A stretch of 64,000 nucleotides of DNA from contig CATKXR010000007.1 in assembly GCA_949840805.1 (NCBI GenBank), positions 62,001 through 126,000 of the forward strand, read 5' to 3'. The DNA is from an uncultured Lachnospiraceae bacterium (GTDB lineage Bacteria; Bacillota; Clostridia; Lachnospirales; Lachnospiraceae). Below are positions 27,543 to 37,021 of the stretch, piece after piece. The position numbers were made by a program, and so were the translations under genes. How positions within the stretch are numbered: position 1 is the stretch's first letter; every line of letters starts with the position of its first letter. The notes below the pieces were generated by a model. That model worked only from the letters and a program-made list of their open reading frames with translations. It was not told the DNA's origin and searched no databases.

Positions 27543-28664
27543 CTATTCTGCTTTCAGGATCCGGTGGCTGTGGCAGCTTGAGCGGATCAGTTCCCAGTCA
27601 AGTTCCATGCCTACTCCAGGTTTATCCGGTGCATGGATGATGCCGTTTTCATCGATAGGTAAAAGCCCTTTCATGGGGAGCTGGTAATTTTCTTCCGGGA
27701 CAAAGTATTCAAAATACTCGCAGTTGCGGATGGCGCAGCTTACATGGAGGTTGACCACGTCCATGTAATTCATGGTGGTAGTGTGGATCTCGCAGTTCAT
27801 GCCAAAACCTTCTGCCATGTGTGCAATCTTTAAAGTACCGGTGATGCCGTCTTTCCAACTGACGTCAGCCCGGACAATGTCCGCGGCCCGCTGCGCGATA
27901 GCCTGGGCCACGCCCCAATGTGCGCCGCGGGTTGTTTCGGTAGCGGCGATGGGGATATCCAGGGTGCGGCATAATTCTGTATATTTGTAAAGCTCAAAAT
28001 CCCGGAAAGGCTCTTCCAGCCATTTGTAATTGAGCCTTTCTAACTGGCGGCCCACCCGGACGGCATCGCCCATGGTATATTCCGCTACCGGGTCGCTCAT
28101 CAGGATATAATCTTCCCCTACGGCATCCCGCAGCTTCTGGTGCAGTTCCAAGTCAAACTCAACCGGGCCGGCCGGATGGGCCTTGTAAGCTGGAATTCCC
28201 TTGTTTTTATAATAAAGGGCTTCATCCAGATATTCCTGTATCGTGCTGTGAAAGTTGCCGCTGGCATAGGCCGGCAGGCTGTCTCTGTAGGCGCCGATGT
28301 ACTTATAAAGAGGAAGACCGGCCTCTTTGGCACAAATATCCCACAGGGCCACATCTACCGGACCGGGAAGATAGACCGGGAAAAAAGTCAGGTGACGGTC
28401 CACATTCCAGAGTTCCTGCCAGATGGCCTCCCGGTCATGAGGGTCACGTCCCATGATGACCGGGGCGATATTGTCGTAGAGATAATTTTCAGACACACCG
28501 CCGCTGCGGGCTGCCAGGCAGGTAGCGATGCCGTCAATGCCGGCGTCAGTGCCGATGCGGATTGCTATGACGTCCCAGTTCATGGAAGCGCCGCCCTGGC
28601 GCTTGGCATCAAACAGGCATTTGTCACGGCTGACCCACCAGGTTTCAAATTCTGTGATTCTCAT
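27543..28664 (-). CDS. Mandelate racemase/muconate-lactonizing (enolase superfamily) sugar-acid dehydratase
   Basis: AYKAHPAGPVEFDLEL, ILMSDPVAEYT, KWLEEPFRDFELYKYTEL, ADIVRADVSWKDGITG, CEIHTTTMN. Confidence 0.88.
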   Translation of the reverse strand: MRITEFETWWVSRDKCLFDAKRQGGASMNWDVIAIRIGTDAGIDGIATCLAARSGGVSENYLYDNIAPVIMGRDPHDREAIWQELWNVDRHLTFFPVYLPGPVDVALWDICAKEAGLPLYKYIGAYRDSLPAYASGNFHSTIQEYLDEALYYKNKGIPAYKAHPAGPVEFDLELHQKLRDAVGEDYILMSDPVAEYTMGDAVRVGRQLERLNYKWLEEPFRDFELYKYTELCRTLDIPIAATETTRGAHWGVAQAIAQRAADIVRADVSWKDGITGTLKIAHMAEGFGMNCEIHTTTMNYMDVVNLHVSCAIRNCEYFEYFVPEENYQLPMKGLLPIDENGIIHAPDKPGVGMELDWELIRSSCHSHRILKAE

Positions 28665-28683
28665 AAGTAAAGCCTCCTTACAT

Positions 28684-29203
28684 TTATTTGGTTATTTTTT
28701 GGAGTGGAAGCGAAGAGCAGGCTAATGCCCACACATCATCCAGAGTGCCGTTTTCCACCATGCCGTCAGGGAGCAGGTAGGCGGTCCGGGGGTTCATATA
28801 CAAATAAAGAATGCCGGGCCTTTTGTATACGTGATGGACCTGTTCCCAGGTATAGGCGGCATGCTCCGTTTTGTTTCTGACATCCAGCCCGGAGGAGGTG
28901 AAGGTGATGCTGTAAAAGGTCCGCGGCATTTCGTCCAGGCCGTACTGGCGGCAGATCCGGTTCAGGCTTAAGTAAAACCTGAGAAAACGCGAGACCAGAA
29001 GATAAAGGGCAAACAGCACAAAAACCCATCCCAGGATGATGCTGTCCACCCGGAAGTTGAACAGGCCAAAGATAAAAACGAGCAGGCATCCTCCTGTGAA
29101 TTTCAGCCATCCGAAATCTTTCCGGAAGACGTGGAAATGCATATATTGCCGGTAAAGCCTCCGGGTCAGCCTGGTGTGAACGGTAATCGCAGATGTTTGC
29201 ATA
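28684..29203 (-). CDS. YcxB-like small membrane protein
   Basis: Two TM segments followed by SITFTSSGLDVRNKTEHAAYTWEQVHHVYKRPGILYLYMNPRTAYLLP. Start uncertain. Confidence 0.55.
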
Positions 29204-29294
29204 AAAAATCCTCCTGATCCGTGTAAAACCACATTATGATACTTCCAACAGCTTTCTCCATTATAACCGTGTCTTTGGCATTTGTAAAGAAAAA

Positions 29295-29312
29295 TACTAA
29301 AACGATTTTGTA
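29295..29312. promoter_or_regulatory. LacI-family operator-like palindrome 1
   Basis: TACTAAAACGATTTTGTA. Confidence 0.65.
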
Positions 29313-29442
29313 AAAAGGCGATTTTCTTGGATTTTTTGGAAGGAAATTAATTGCGGGATTGTGTGATGTGCTTAAAAAATAAAAAAAATAAAATATGTTA
29401 TTGACAATTAAGCCGAATGAATTTACAATAAGGGGGAAAGGA

Positions 29443-29462
29443 TTACTAAAACGATTTAGTAA
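29443..29462. promoter_or_regulatory. LacI-family operator-like palindrome 2
   Basis: TTACTAAAACGATTTAGTAA directly upstream of the LacI gene; symmetric except the central ACGA. Confidence 0.75.
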
Positions 29463-29472
29463 AAAGAAGAAT

Positions 29473-30531
29473 ATGACAACCAAAACGAAAGTGACAATAA
29501 AGGATGTTGCCAAAGAGGCAGGAGTGTCCTTAAGCAGCGTCCATCTGGCATTGAGCGGGAAAGCAGGAGTCAGTGAAAGCACAAGGCAAAGAATTCTTGA
29601 GATTGCCAAACGTATGGATTACACGCCGAGCCTGCTGGCGGCAAATCTGAAACGGGAGACCTTTACCATAGCGGTCGTCCTTCCGGAGAAGAATACAAGT
29701 TCCCGCTTTTACTACAATTTTATGTGGGATGCGGCTGCTGATTATGAATCCGCTGCCCGCAGTTATAATCTGAATCTGCTCCTGACGGGATTTGCGGATC
29801 TGGCAGAGACTCTTGCAAATATGGATTTGGAAAACATCCACGGCCTGATTACCATGGGATATCCGGAGGATGGCTATGTGGAGGCAGTGGCCCGGTTTTC
29901 AGAAGCAGGGATTCCGGTGATTCTTCTGGATAATGACCTGGAGGATTCGGGGCGGGTTTGCTGCGTCAAATCGGACAATGACCTTTTGGGCAGGCTCACC
30001 GGCGAACTTTTGCTGGACATGATACGATGGCCGGCAGGGGAATTGCTGGTATGCGCGGGCTTTCGGACGTATCCGAACCATTACAGGATTGTGGAAAGCC
30101 TGGAGGCGTATCTGAAGGAGCAGAACGTATATATGCCCCTGGTATGCGAGTATTTTCACGATGTGGGAGAGGAGCCTCTGGCACATCTGAAAAAGCATCT
30201 GCTGGAAAGGCCGATTGTGGGCTGCTGTACCGTAAATTCCCGCGCCACTCTGGTAATGGCCCAGGCATTGGATGAACTGGGGTTGGCGGGAAGGATCCCG
30301 TTAATCGGAAGCGGCCTTTATTCCGAGTCCGTCCAGTATCTGGAAAAGGGAGTGGTCACGGCGTTGATTGACAAGTGTCCTTATGAGCAGTGTTACCAGG
30401 CGTTGGAGATGATGACGGATATCCTGGTGCGCAATGAAGCGCCGGACAGGCCGGTGGCGTATGTAGGCGGAGAGGCTGTTTTCCGCAGCATGTTAAAGCA
30501 GTATGAAAGGATTTCTTTCCGGAAGAGGTAG
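29473..30531 (+). CDS. LacI family transcriptional regulator
   Basis: VTIKDVAKEAGVSLSSVHLALSGKAGVSESTRQRILEIAKRMDYTPSLLAANLK. Confidence 0.93.
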   Translation: MTTKTKVTIKDVAKEAGVSLSSVHLALSGKAGVSESTRQRILEIAKRMDYTPSLLAANLKRETFTIAVVLPEKNTSSRFYYNFMWDAAADYESAARSYNLNLLLTGFADLAETLANMDLENIHGLITMGYPEDGYVEAVARFSEAGIPVILLDNDLEDSGRVCCVKSDNDLLGRLTGELLLDMIRWPAGELLVCAGFRTYPNHYRIVESLEAYLKEQNVYMPLVCEYFHDVGEEPLAHLKKHLLERPIVGCCTVNSRATLVMAQALDELGLAGRIPLIGSGLYSESVQYLEKGVVTALIDKCPYEQCYQALEMMTDILVRNEAPDRPVAYVGGEAVFRSMLKQYERISFRKR

Positions 30532-30623
30532 CGGGAATGTCTGTTCCGGCGGAAATAGATCAAACGTGTAATTGAAATAAAATCAGGCAATTGCACAGAA
30601 CAACAAAAAAGGAGGATTTTATT

Positions 30624-31736
30624 ATGAGAAAGGCATTATCAGTGATTCTTGCGTCAGCCATGGTGTTGTCGATGGCGGCCTGCGGAGGTTCCGGCGGAAG
30701 CGCTCCGGCGACCACGGCAGCGGCCGGAGGAGGCGCGGAGGCGGCTCCGGCAAAAGAACAGGAAGCGGCATCTGCAGAAGGCCAGGAAGCGGCCCCGGCG
30801 GCAGCACCGGAGATTACCTTCAAGTATGCAGAGCTGAACAGCGACGACAACATCAATACCAGGGCAGGCTATAAGTTTGCAGAGTATGTGGCGGAGCTGT
30901 CCGGCGGAAGAATTGAGATTGATGTCAATTCCGCTTCCACTTTAGGAGATGAGAAAACCTGCCTGAATGCATTGCAGATGGGCGGAGGGACCGTGGATTT
31001 CTACAGAGGCAATACCAACAGCCTTTCTGACTATGGTTTCCAGAAGTTGAACCTGTTTGGCCTTCCCTATATTTTTACAAGCCGCGAGGGCATGTGGAAG
31101 GTGCTGGAGTCTGAAGAACTGGGACAGGCATTCCTCAACGAAGGCGTTGAAGTGGGGGCAGGCATGGTAGGCATCGCTTATACGGACGAGGGTGCAAGAA
31201 ACCTGTTTACCTCTTCTGAGATTTCCAGCCTGGCAGATATCAAAGGCAAGAAGATCCGCGTGCCGGAGACTACATTGATGATGGATACTATGTCCGCCCT
31301 TGGCGCGGAACCTACCCCGATTTCTTACAGCGAACTGTACAGCTCCCTGCAGACCGGCGTGGTTGACGGCGCTGAGAACGGATATCCGGGATATGATTCC
31401 AACAAATTCTATGAGGTTGCCCCGTATTATCTGCTGGATGCCCATACCTTCAGCCCTGGCATCATCCTGATGGCAGAAGCCCAGTGGAACAAGCTTTCCG
31501 CAGAGGACCAGGCAATCCTTCTGGAGGCCGGAAAGAAAGCGTCCGAGTGGAATAAGGGTGCAATCGAGGAAGAGGAGAAGGAACTGAGAGCCGCTTTGGA
31601 GGGCAAGGGCGTGACCATTATCGAGTGTCCGGCAGAGGACAAGGCAGCTGCCCAGGAAGCCTGTAAGGCCGTATGGGCTGACTACTCCAAGGGGATTGAG
31701 GATCTTTTGCAGGCAATGGTAGAGATTCAGCAGTAA
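30624..31736 (+). CDS. TRAP transporter substrate-binding protein (DctP type)
   Basis: Lipobox MAACGG; IRVPETTLMMDTMSALGAEPTPISYSELYSSLQTGVVDGAEN. Confidence 0.93.
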   Translation: MRKALSVILASAMVLSMAACGGSGGSAPATTAAAGGGAEAAPAKEQEAASAEGQEAAPAAAPEITFKYAELNSDDNINTRAGYKFAEYVAELSGGRIEIDVNSASTLGDEKTCLNALQMGGGTVDFYRGNTNSLSDYGFQKLNLFGLPYIFTSREGMWKVLESEELGQAFLNEGVEVGAGMVGIAYTDEGARNLFTSSEISSLADIKGKKIRVPETTLMMDTMSALGAEPTPISYSELYSSLQTGVVDGAENGYPGYDSNKFYEVAPYYLLDAHTFSPGIILMAEAQWNKLSAEDQAILLEAGKKASEWNKGAIEEEEKELRAALEGKGVTIIECPAEDKAAAQEACKAVWADYSKGIEDLLQAMVEIQQ

Positions 31737-31863
31737 AGCAGCACATTTATTTTCGAATTGATTTATGTGGAGGCTGCCCGGGAGGACAGAGGACGGCTCT
31801 GTCTCCCGGGCAGTATTGGTGTAATGGCAGTGGACCTATCTTAGAAGACTAAGGGGAAATAAG

Positions 31864-32385
31864 ATGAAGAAATTTTATGATTTCATATACTGGCTGTTTA
31901 TGACATTTTGTAAGATCCTGTTTATTATCTCTATCTGCATTACCACCTATGTGGTATTCTGCAGATACATCCTGTCGAAGACGCCGCGCTGGGGCGAGCA
32001 GAGCATATTGCTCTGCATGGTTTACATGGCCCTGATCAGCGCGAGCCTGGCCATCCGTACCGACAAGCATATCCGGGTGGTCCTGATTCAGTACTTATTC
32101 CCGCTGTCAATCCGGGAAAAGGTAATGTCGATCCTGCATGGACTGTCCCAGGTGACAATCTTTTTGTTCAGCCTGTTTATGATTATTTATGGCTATCAGT
32201 TTACCGTGCTGATGTCCAAGAGCGTGATGTCCGGGCTTCCGGTAAAGAACAGCATTATGTACGCGCCGGTTCCCATCGCGGGGGTTTGTATGCTGCTGAT
32301 GCAGAGCGAACGTTTCTTTGTGTTTATGGCAAAGCTGGCAGGCAAGACAATTCCAGGCTATGAGAACGGCCTGCCGACAGAATAG
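31864..32385 (+). CDS. TRAP transporter small permease (DctQ type)
   Basis: Four TM helices, WGEQSILLCMVYMALISASLAIRTDKHIRV; between DctP and DctM. Confidence 0.9.
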   Translation: MKKFYDFIYWLFMTFCKILFIISICITTYVVFCRYILSKTPRWGEQSILLCMVYMALISASLAIRTDKHIRVVLIQYLFPLSIREKVMSILHGLSQVTIFLFSLFMIIYGYQFTVLMSKSVMSGLPVKNSIMYAPVPIAGVCMLLMQSERFFVFMAKLAGKTIPGYENGLPTE

Positions 32386-32396
32386 GGGGTTAGAGG

Positions 32397-33701
32397 ATGA
32401 ATGCAACAGTAGCAATCTGGATTTTGGTAATCACCTTTTTCGTGTTGATATTTTTAAGCTTCCCGGTGGCTTATGCCATTGGCATCGCCTCTGTGGTCGG
32501 CATGATGTACATGGGGCTGAACCTGCAGCAGATCGTACAGCTTATGGTAAAGGGTGTGTTCAGTTTTTCGCTGATGGCGGTTCCTTTCTTTATCATTGCC
32601 GGTGAAATCATGGGAAAGGGCGGAATATCGGACCGGCTGATAAAGCTGTCAGATTCCCTCGTCGGGTGGATGCCGGGCGGGCTTGCCATGGTAAATATTG
32701 TGGCGTCCATGTTTTTTGGCGGTATTTCCGGTTCCTCCGCGGCAGACTGTGCTTCTCTTGGCACGATCCTGATTCCCATGATGGTTGACCAGGGATATGA
32801 CGATGATTTTTCTGCAAACGTTACGATGACATCTTCCGTACAGGGAATCCTGATCCCGCCAAGCCACAACATGGTGATTTACGCCACCGTTGCCGGAAGC
32901 GTGTCCATTGGCCGCCTGTTTATCGCCGGCTATATGCCGGGTATCCTGCTGGGTGTGGCTCTGATGGTATACAGCTTTTATGTGTCAGTGAGGAAGAATT
33001 ATCCCAAAGGTGATGCCTTTAACCTGAAGAATTTCCTGAAGGTAGGAATGGACGCCATATGGGGCCTGTTTACCGTCCTGATCGTAGTAGTAGGGGTGGT
33101 GGCCGGTGTGTTTACCGCTACGGAGTCTGCGGCGGTGGCCGTGATCTGGGCTTTGTTCTGCGGCGCGTTTATTTACAGGCAACTGACTCTCAAGGATTTC
33201 TGGCAGGTTTTGGAAAATGCCCTGAATACCTTGGCAATCGTGCTGATCCTGATTGCCACTTCCAGCGCGTTTTCCTGGTGTCTGACTTATCTGAAGGTGC
33301 CGTCTATTATGGCTACGGCTGTTATGGGCATTACCCACAATAAGATCCTGATCCTGCTGATGATGAATGTGATCATGCTGATCTTCGGCACCATGATGGA
33401 TATGAGCTGTAACATTCTGCTTCTGACGCCGATTTTGCTTCCCATAGCACAACAGATCGGAGTGGATCCGGTGCAGTTCGGGTGTATCATGATCCTGAAT
33501 CTGGGAATCGGCCTCATTACGCCGCCGGTAGGTTCCACGCTGTTTATCGGTTCCGCTATTTCCAAGGTGCCGATTGAGCGTCTGGGCAAGACCCTGATCC
33601 CGTTCTTTGCCGTTATGCTGGTAGTGCTGGCGATCGTTACTTACTGGCCTGCTTTTACCATGACTTTGCCGAATATCATCATGCCAGTGGCGGCAGGATG
33701 A
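32397..33701 (+). CDS. TRAP transporter large permease (DctM type)
   Basis: MFFGGISGSSAADCASLGTILIPMM, GLITPPVGSTLFIGSAIS. Confidence 0.95.
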   Translation: MNATVAIWILVITFFVLIFLSFPVAYAIGIASVVGMMYMGLNLQQIVQLMVKGVFSFSLMAVPFFIIAGEIMGKGGISDRLIKLSDSLVGWMPGGLAMVNIVASMFFGGISGSSAADCASLGTILIPMMVDQGYDDDFSANVTMTSSVQGILIPPSHNMVIYATVAGSVSIGRLFIAGYMPGILLGVALMVYSFYVSVRKNYPKGDAFNLKNFLKVGMDAIWGLFTVLIVVVGVVAGVFTATESAAVAVIWALFCGAFIYRQLTLKDFWQVLENALNTLAIVLILIATSSAFSWCLTYLKVPSIMATAVMGITHNKILILLMMNVIMLIFGTMMDMSCNILLLTPILLPIAQQIGVDPVQFGCIMILNLGIGLITPPVGSTLFIGSAISKVPIERLGKTLIPFFAVMLVVLAIVTYWPAFTMTLPNIIMPVAAG

Positions 33702-33853
33702 CGCACGTGGATCATCAGAGTGGTTTTTTGTTTGTTTTTGGGGTCGTGAATTGCAAAAGCGGCCCTTTTATTTTAGAAGATTCGTTATCTATACGAAAGA
33801 CGTGTCGGTGATAAGCTGACCGGACTGGAAAAACGATAAGAGGAGGTTTCATT

Positions 33854-34516
33854 ATGGCCATTTGGAAAGATGAGGAAGAATTGTTTTCCCTGATGAAGGA
33901 GAAATTGTATACCCCTGTGGTGGGAGATATTCTGGATATGATGGGATACAGCCATCAGTTTTTGCCGGCTTCCATCCATCCTTTAAGGGAAGATATGAAG
34001 CTTGCAGGCAAGGCTTGCACGGTTCTGGAATGTGACGTGTTCGAGGCGCAGAAAAAGCCTTTCGGGCTGCTGACGGAAGCCCTGGACCAGCTTCAAAAAA
34101 ATGAAGTCTATATTGCGACCGGCGCCCATAATTCCGCCCTTTGGGGAGAGCTTCTGACGGCTACGGCCAGGACCCGTGGCGCCGTGGGGGCGGTGCTTGA
34201 CGGATATACCCGGGATACGCCCCAGGTGCTAGCCCAGAATTTCCCGGTGTTTGCAAAAGACCGCTGGGCCCAGGATTCTTCCATCCGCACAAATGTGATC
34301 GATTTCCGCTGTACCATCGAGATCGGCAAGGTGGTGATCCATGACGGGGACCTGGTATTTGGCGATATGGACGGAGTGCTGGTCATTCCGAAGAAAGTGG
34401 CGGAGGAATGTATTGAGCGGTCTCTGGAGAAAGCGGCAGGAGAGAAAAAGGTGCGTAAGGCCATAGAAGGCGGCATGTCTGCCACGGAAGCTTTCCGGGT
34501 ATTCGGCATTCTTTGA
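33854..34516 (+). CDS. RraA-like / HMG-aldolase family protein
   Basis: VVGDILDMMG, GAVGAVLDGYTRD, GDLVFGDMDGVLVIP. Confidence 0.88.
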   Translation: MAIWKDEEELFSLMKEKLYTPVVGDILDMMGYSHQFLPASIHPLREDMKLAGKACTVLECDVFEAQKKPFGLLTEALDQLQKNEVYIATGAHNSALWGELLTATARTRGAVGAVLDGYTRDTPQVLAQNFPVFAKDRWAQDSSIRTNVIDFRCTIEIGKVVIHDGDLVFGDMDGVLVIPKKVAEECIERSLEKAAGEKKVRKAIEGGMSATEAFRVFGIL

Positions 34517-34583
34517 CCCTGAAGCAGGAAAGCTTTTCAGGCAGTTTTTTAGGCCAGAGGTTTTTCAAGGAAAAGGAGGGACT

Positions 34584-34916
34584 ATGGCAGAGCAGAGCGC
34601 GTTTCAGATCAAACAGGAAGACAATGTGGCAACGGCCCTGCAGGCGCTGGAACCGGGAACCGTACAATTGCTGGGGGACGGCATGGATCCTTCCCTGGAA
34701 GCGGTGACGGAAGTTCCCGCAGGGCATAAGATTGCCCTTCGGGATATCGGGCCTGGGGAACCGATTGTGAAATACGGGGTTGTGATCGGGCGGAGCACAA
34801 AGGAAATAAAAAAGGGAAGCTGGGTACATCTTCATGTGATGGAAAGCATTTATGATGAGCGTTCCAGTCATCTGGATGCAGTGACCGGCACGCCGAAGGA
34901 TACGAAATATGAGTAG
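34584..34916 (+). CDS. UxaA-type SAF-domain protein (altronate dehydratase N-terminal subunit)
   Basis: AGHKIALRDIGPGEPIVKYGVVIGRSTKEIKKGSWVHLHV. Confidence 0.88.
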   Translation: MAEQSAFQIKQEDNVATALQALEPGTVQLLGDGMDPSLEAVTEVPAGHKIALRDIGPGEPIVKYGVVIGRSTKEIKKGSWVHLHVMESIYDERSSHLDAVTGTPKDTKYE

Positions 34917-36159
34917 GACAGAGGCAAAGGGAATGATAAGACCAGAGGAATTGTCCTGGCAGGGGTATGCCAGGAAGAATGGAAAGCCAGGGATCCGCAA
35001 CCGCCTGCTGGTGATCTATACCGTAAAATGCAGTGAGTTTGTGGCGGATGCCATTGTGCGCCAGTCCGGCCATCCGGATGTGGAGCTGGTCGGGTTTGAC
35101 GGCTGCACGGACAACCAGTATGCGGTGAACCTGCTGATCAGCCTGATCCGCCATCCCAATGTGGGAGCGGTGCTGGCAGTGGGCTTAGGCTGTGAGTATG
35201 TACAGCCCAAGTGGCTGGCCGATATTGCCGGGAAGGAAGGAAAACCGGCCAGGTGGATGTTCATCCAGGAGGCGGGCGGCACAAGGAAAGCGATTGCCCA
35301 GGGCCTTCAGTGGACCTGCGAAATGCTGGAGGAGCTGAATGGCACGCCCAGGAAGGAAATGAGCCTGAGGGATTTGACAGTTGGCGCTGAGTGCGGCGGC
35401 AGTGATTTTACCAGCGGACTGGCCGGCAATGTGGTGGTGGGTAATTTTTTTGACCTGCTGGTGGATCTGGGAGGAACCGCTGTCTTTGAAGAAATCGTGG
35501 AAGCCGTGGGCCTGGATCAGCTTTTGGTCTCCCGGGGAGCAAACGAACAGGCCAAAAAGGAGATCCGCTACACTTACGATAAGGCTTTGGAGTACTGCAG
35601 GCAGGTGCGTCAGTATTCCGTCAGCCCGGGCAATTTTGCCGGGGGGCTTTCTACGATTGAAGAGAAGAGCATGGGAGCCGTAGCCAAAAGCGGCAGCCGC
35701 CCGATCCAGGGGGTGATCAAAGTGTCCTGCACGCCGCCCGGGCCCGGGCTGTGGCTGCTGGATTCCACGCCGGATCCTTATTGGATGCAGTTCGGCATTA
35801 CGAATCCCAATGACAACGAGGGGCTGATGGATCTGATCAGCACAGGCGCGCATATTGTGTTTTTGGTGACGGGGCGCGGCAACGTGGTGGGGAGCGCGGT
35901 AAGCCCCTGCATCAAGATTACCGGGAACCAGGAGACTTTTTCACGCATGGAGGAGGACATGGATTTTGATGCCAGCCCGGTGCTGCGCGGCGCCTGCACC
36001 CAGAATGAGCTGGCGCTTCGCGTGGCACAGATGACGGCAAAGGTGGCGTCCGGAGAACTCTCCAAGAGTGAGGCCCTTGGGCATAAGGAATTTTTTATTC
36101 CCTATAAGTACCAGGAAAAGACAGTGGCATTCACAAAGCGGGCGTGTGAAAGGGAATGA
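34909..36159 (+). CDS. UxaA-family altronate/galactarate dehydratase, large subunit
   Basis: WQGYARKNGKPGIRNRLLVIYTV, VGAECGGSDFTSGLAGN; overlaps the preceding SAF gene. Confidence 0.9.
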   Translation: MSRTEAKGMIRPEELSWQGYARKNGKPGIRNRLLVIYTVKCSEFVADAIVRQSGHPDVELVGFDGCTDNQYAVNLLISLIRHPNVGAVLAVGLGCEYVQPKWLADIAGKEGKPARWMFIQEAGGTRKAIAQGLQWTCEMLEELNGTPRKEMSLRDLTVGAECGGSDFTSGLAGNVVVGNFFDLLVDLGGTAVFEEIVEAVGLDQLLVSRGANEQAKKEIRYTYDKALEYCRQVRQYSVSPGNFAGGLSTIEEKSMGAVAKSGSRPIQGVIKVSCTPPGPGLWLLDSTPDPYWMQFGITNPNDNEGLMDLISTGAHIVFLVTGRGNVVGSAVSPCIKITGNQETFSRMEEDMDFDASPVLRGACTQNELALRVAQMTAKVASGELSKSEALGHKEFFIPYKYQEKTVAFTKRACERE

Positions 36160-36188
36160 GATTTTATATAATTGAAGGAGGAAGGAAA

Positions 36189-36989
36189 ATGGCGGCTTTT
36201 ACGGAGGAACAGAAAAAAGCATTTTGTATGGCGGATTATTATAGCCTGGACGGGCAGACGGCGGTGGTCACAGGGGGATCCACAGGCCTGGGGCTGGCAA
36301 TTACCCATTGCCTGGTAAGCGCCGGGGCCAAGGTTGTGGTCTTAAGTTTCGAGTCTCCGGACCAGGCGGCCGGGGCGCTTTCTGAATTTGGCGACCGGGT
36401 GGCTTTCTATCAGTTTGACATTACAGATACGGACCACACCCAGGAGATGGCGGACCGCATTGTGTCTGAACAGGGGCCGGTCAGTATTTTGATCAATAAC
36501 GCAGGGAACCATTGCAAGAAATACATTTGGGAAATGAGCGTGGAGGAGTATGTGAGTGTACTCAATGTCCATCTGGTAGGAGCTTTTGCTTTGACAAAGG
36601 CGCTGGTTCCCCAGATGAAGGAACAAGGGCACGGGCGGATTATCTTCCAGGCTTCTATGACAAGTTATATCGGACAGCCGCAGGTGGCCGGGTATTCTAC
36701 GGCAAAGGCCGGATATCTGGGACTGATCCATACGCTGACTGCAGAACTGGCGGAGTATGGCATAACGGTGAATGCCATTGCCCCAGGATGGATCGATACC
36801 CCTATGTTCCACAAGGCTACGGATAATGATCCGCCAAGACTGGCTAAGATTCTGGGCAGGATTCCCGCCAAGAGCGTGGGGGATCCCATGGATGTGGGAA
36901 TGTGCGCAGCGTTTTTGTGCAGCGAGGCGGCACGTTATATCAGCGGCACCTGTATTCCTGTTGACGGCGGCGCGCTGATCGGGTTTTAA
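36189..36989 (+). CDS. SDR family oxidoreductase (KduD-like)
   Basis: AVVTGGSTGLGLAITHCL, NNAGN, YSTAKAGYLGLIHTLTAELAEYGITVNAIAPGWIDTPM. Confidence 0.9.
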   Translation: MAAFTEEQKKAFCMADYYSLDGQTAVVTGGSTGLGLAITHCLVSAGAKVVVLSFESPDQAAGALSEFGDRVAFYQFDITDTDHTQEMADRIVSEQGPVSILINNAGNHCKKYIWEMSVEEYVSVLNVHLVGAFALTKALVPQMKEQGHGRIIFQASMTSYIGQPQVAGYSTAKAGYLGLIHTLTAELAEYGITVNAIAPGWIDTPMFHKATDNDPPRLAKILGRIPAKSVGDPMDVGMCAAFLCSEAARYISGTCIPVDGGALIGF

Positions 36990-37021
36990 ATGGAACTGAG
37001 AGAAAAGAAGGTGGGTATCCT

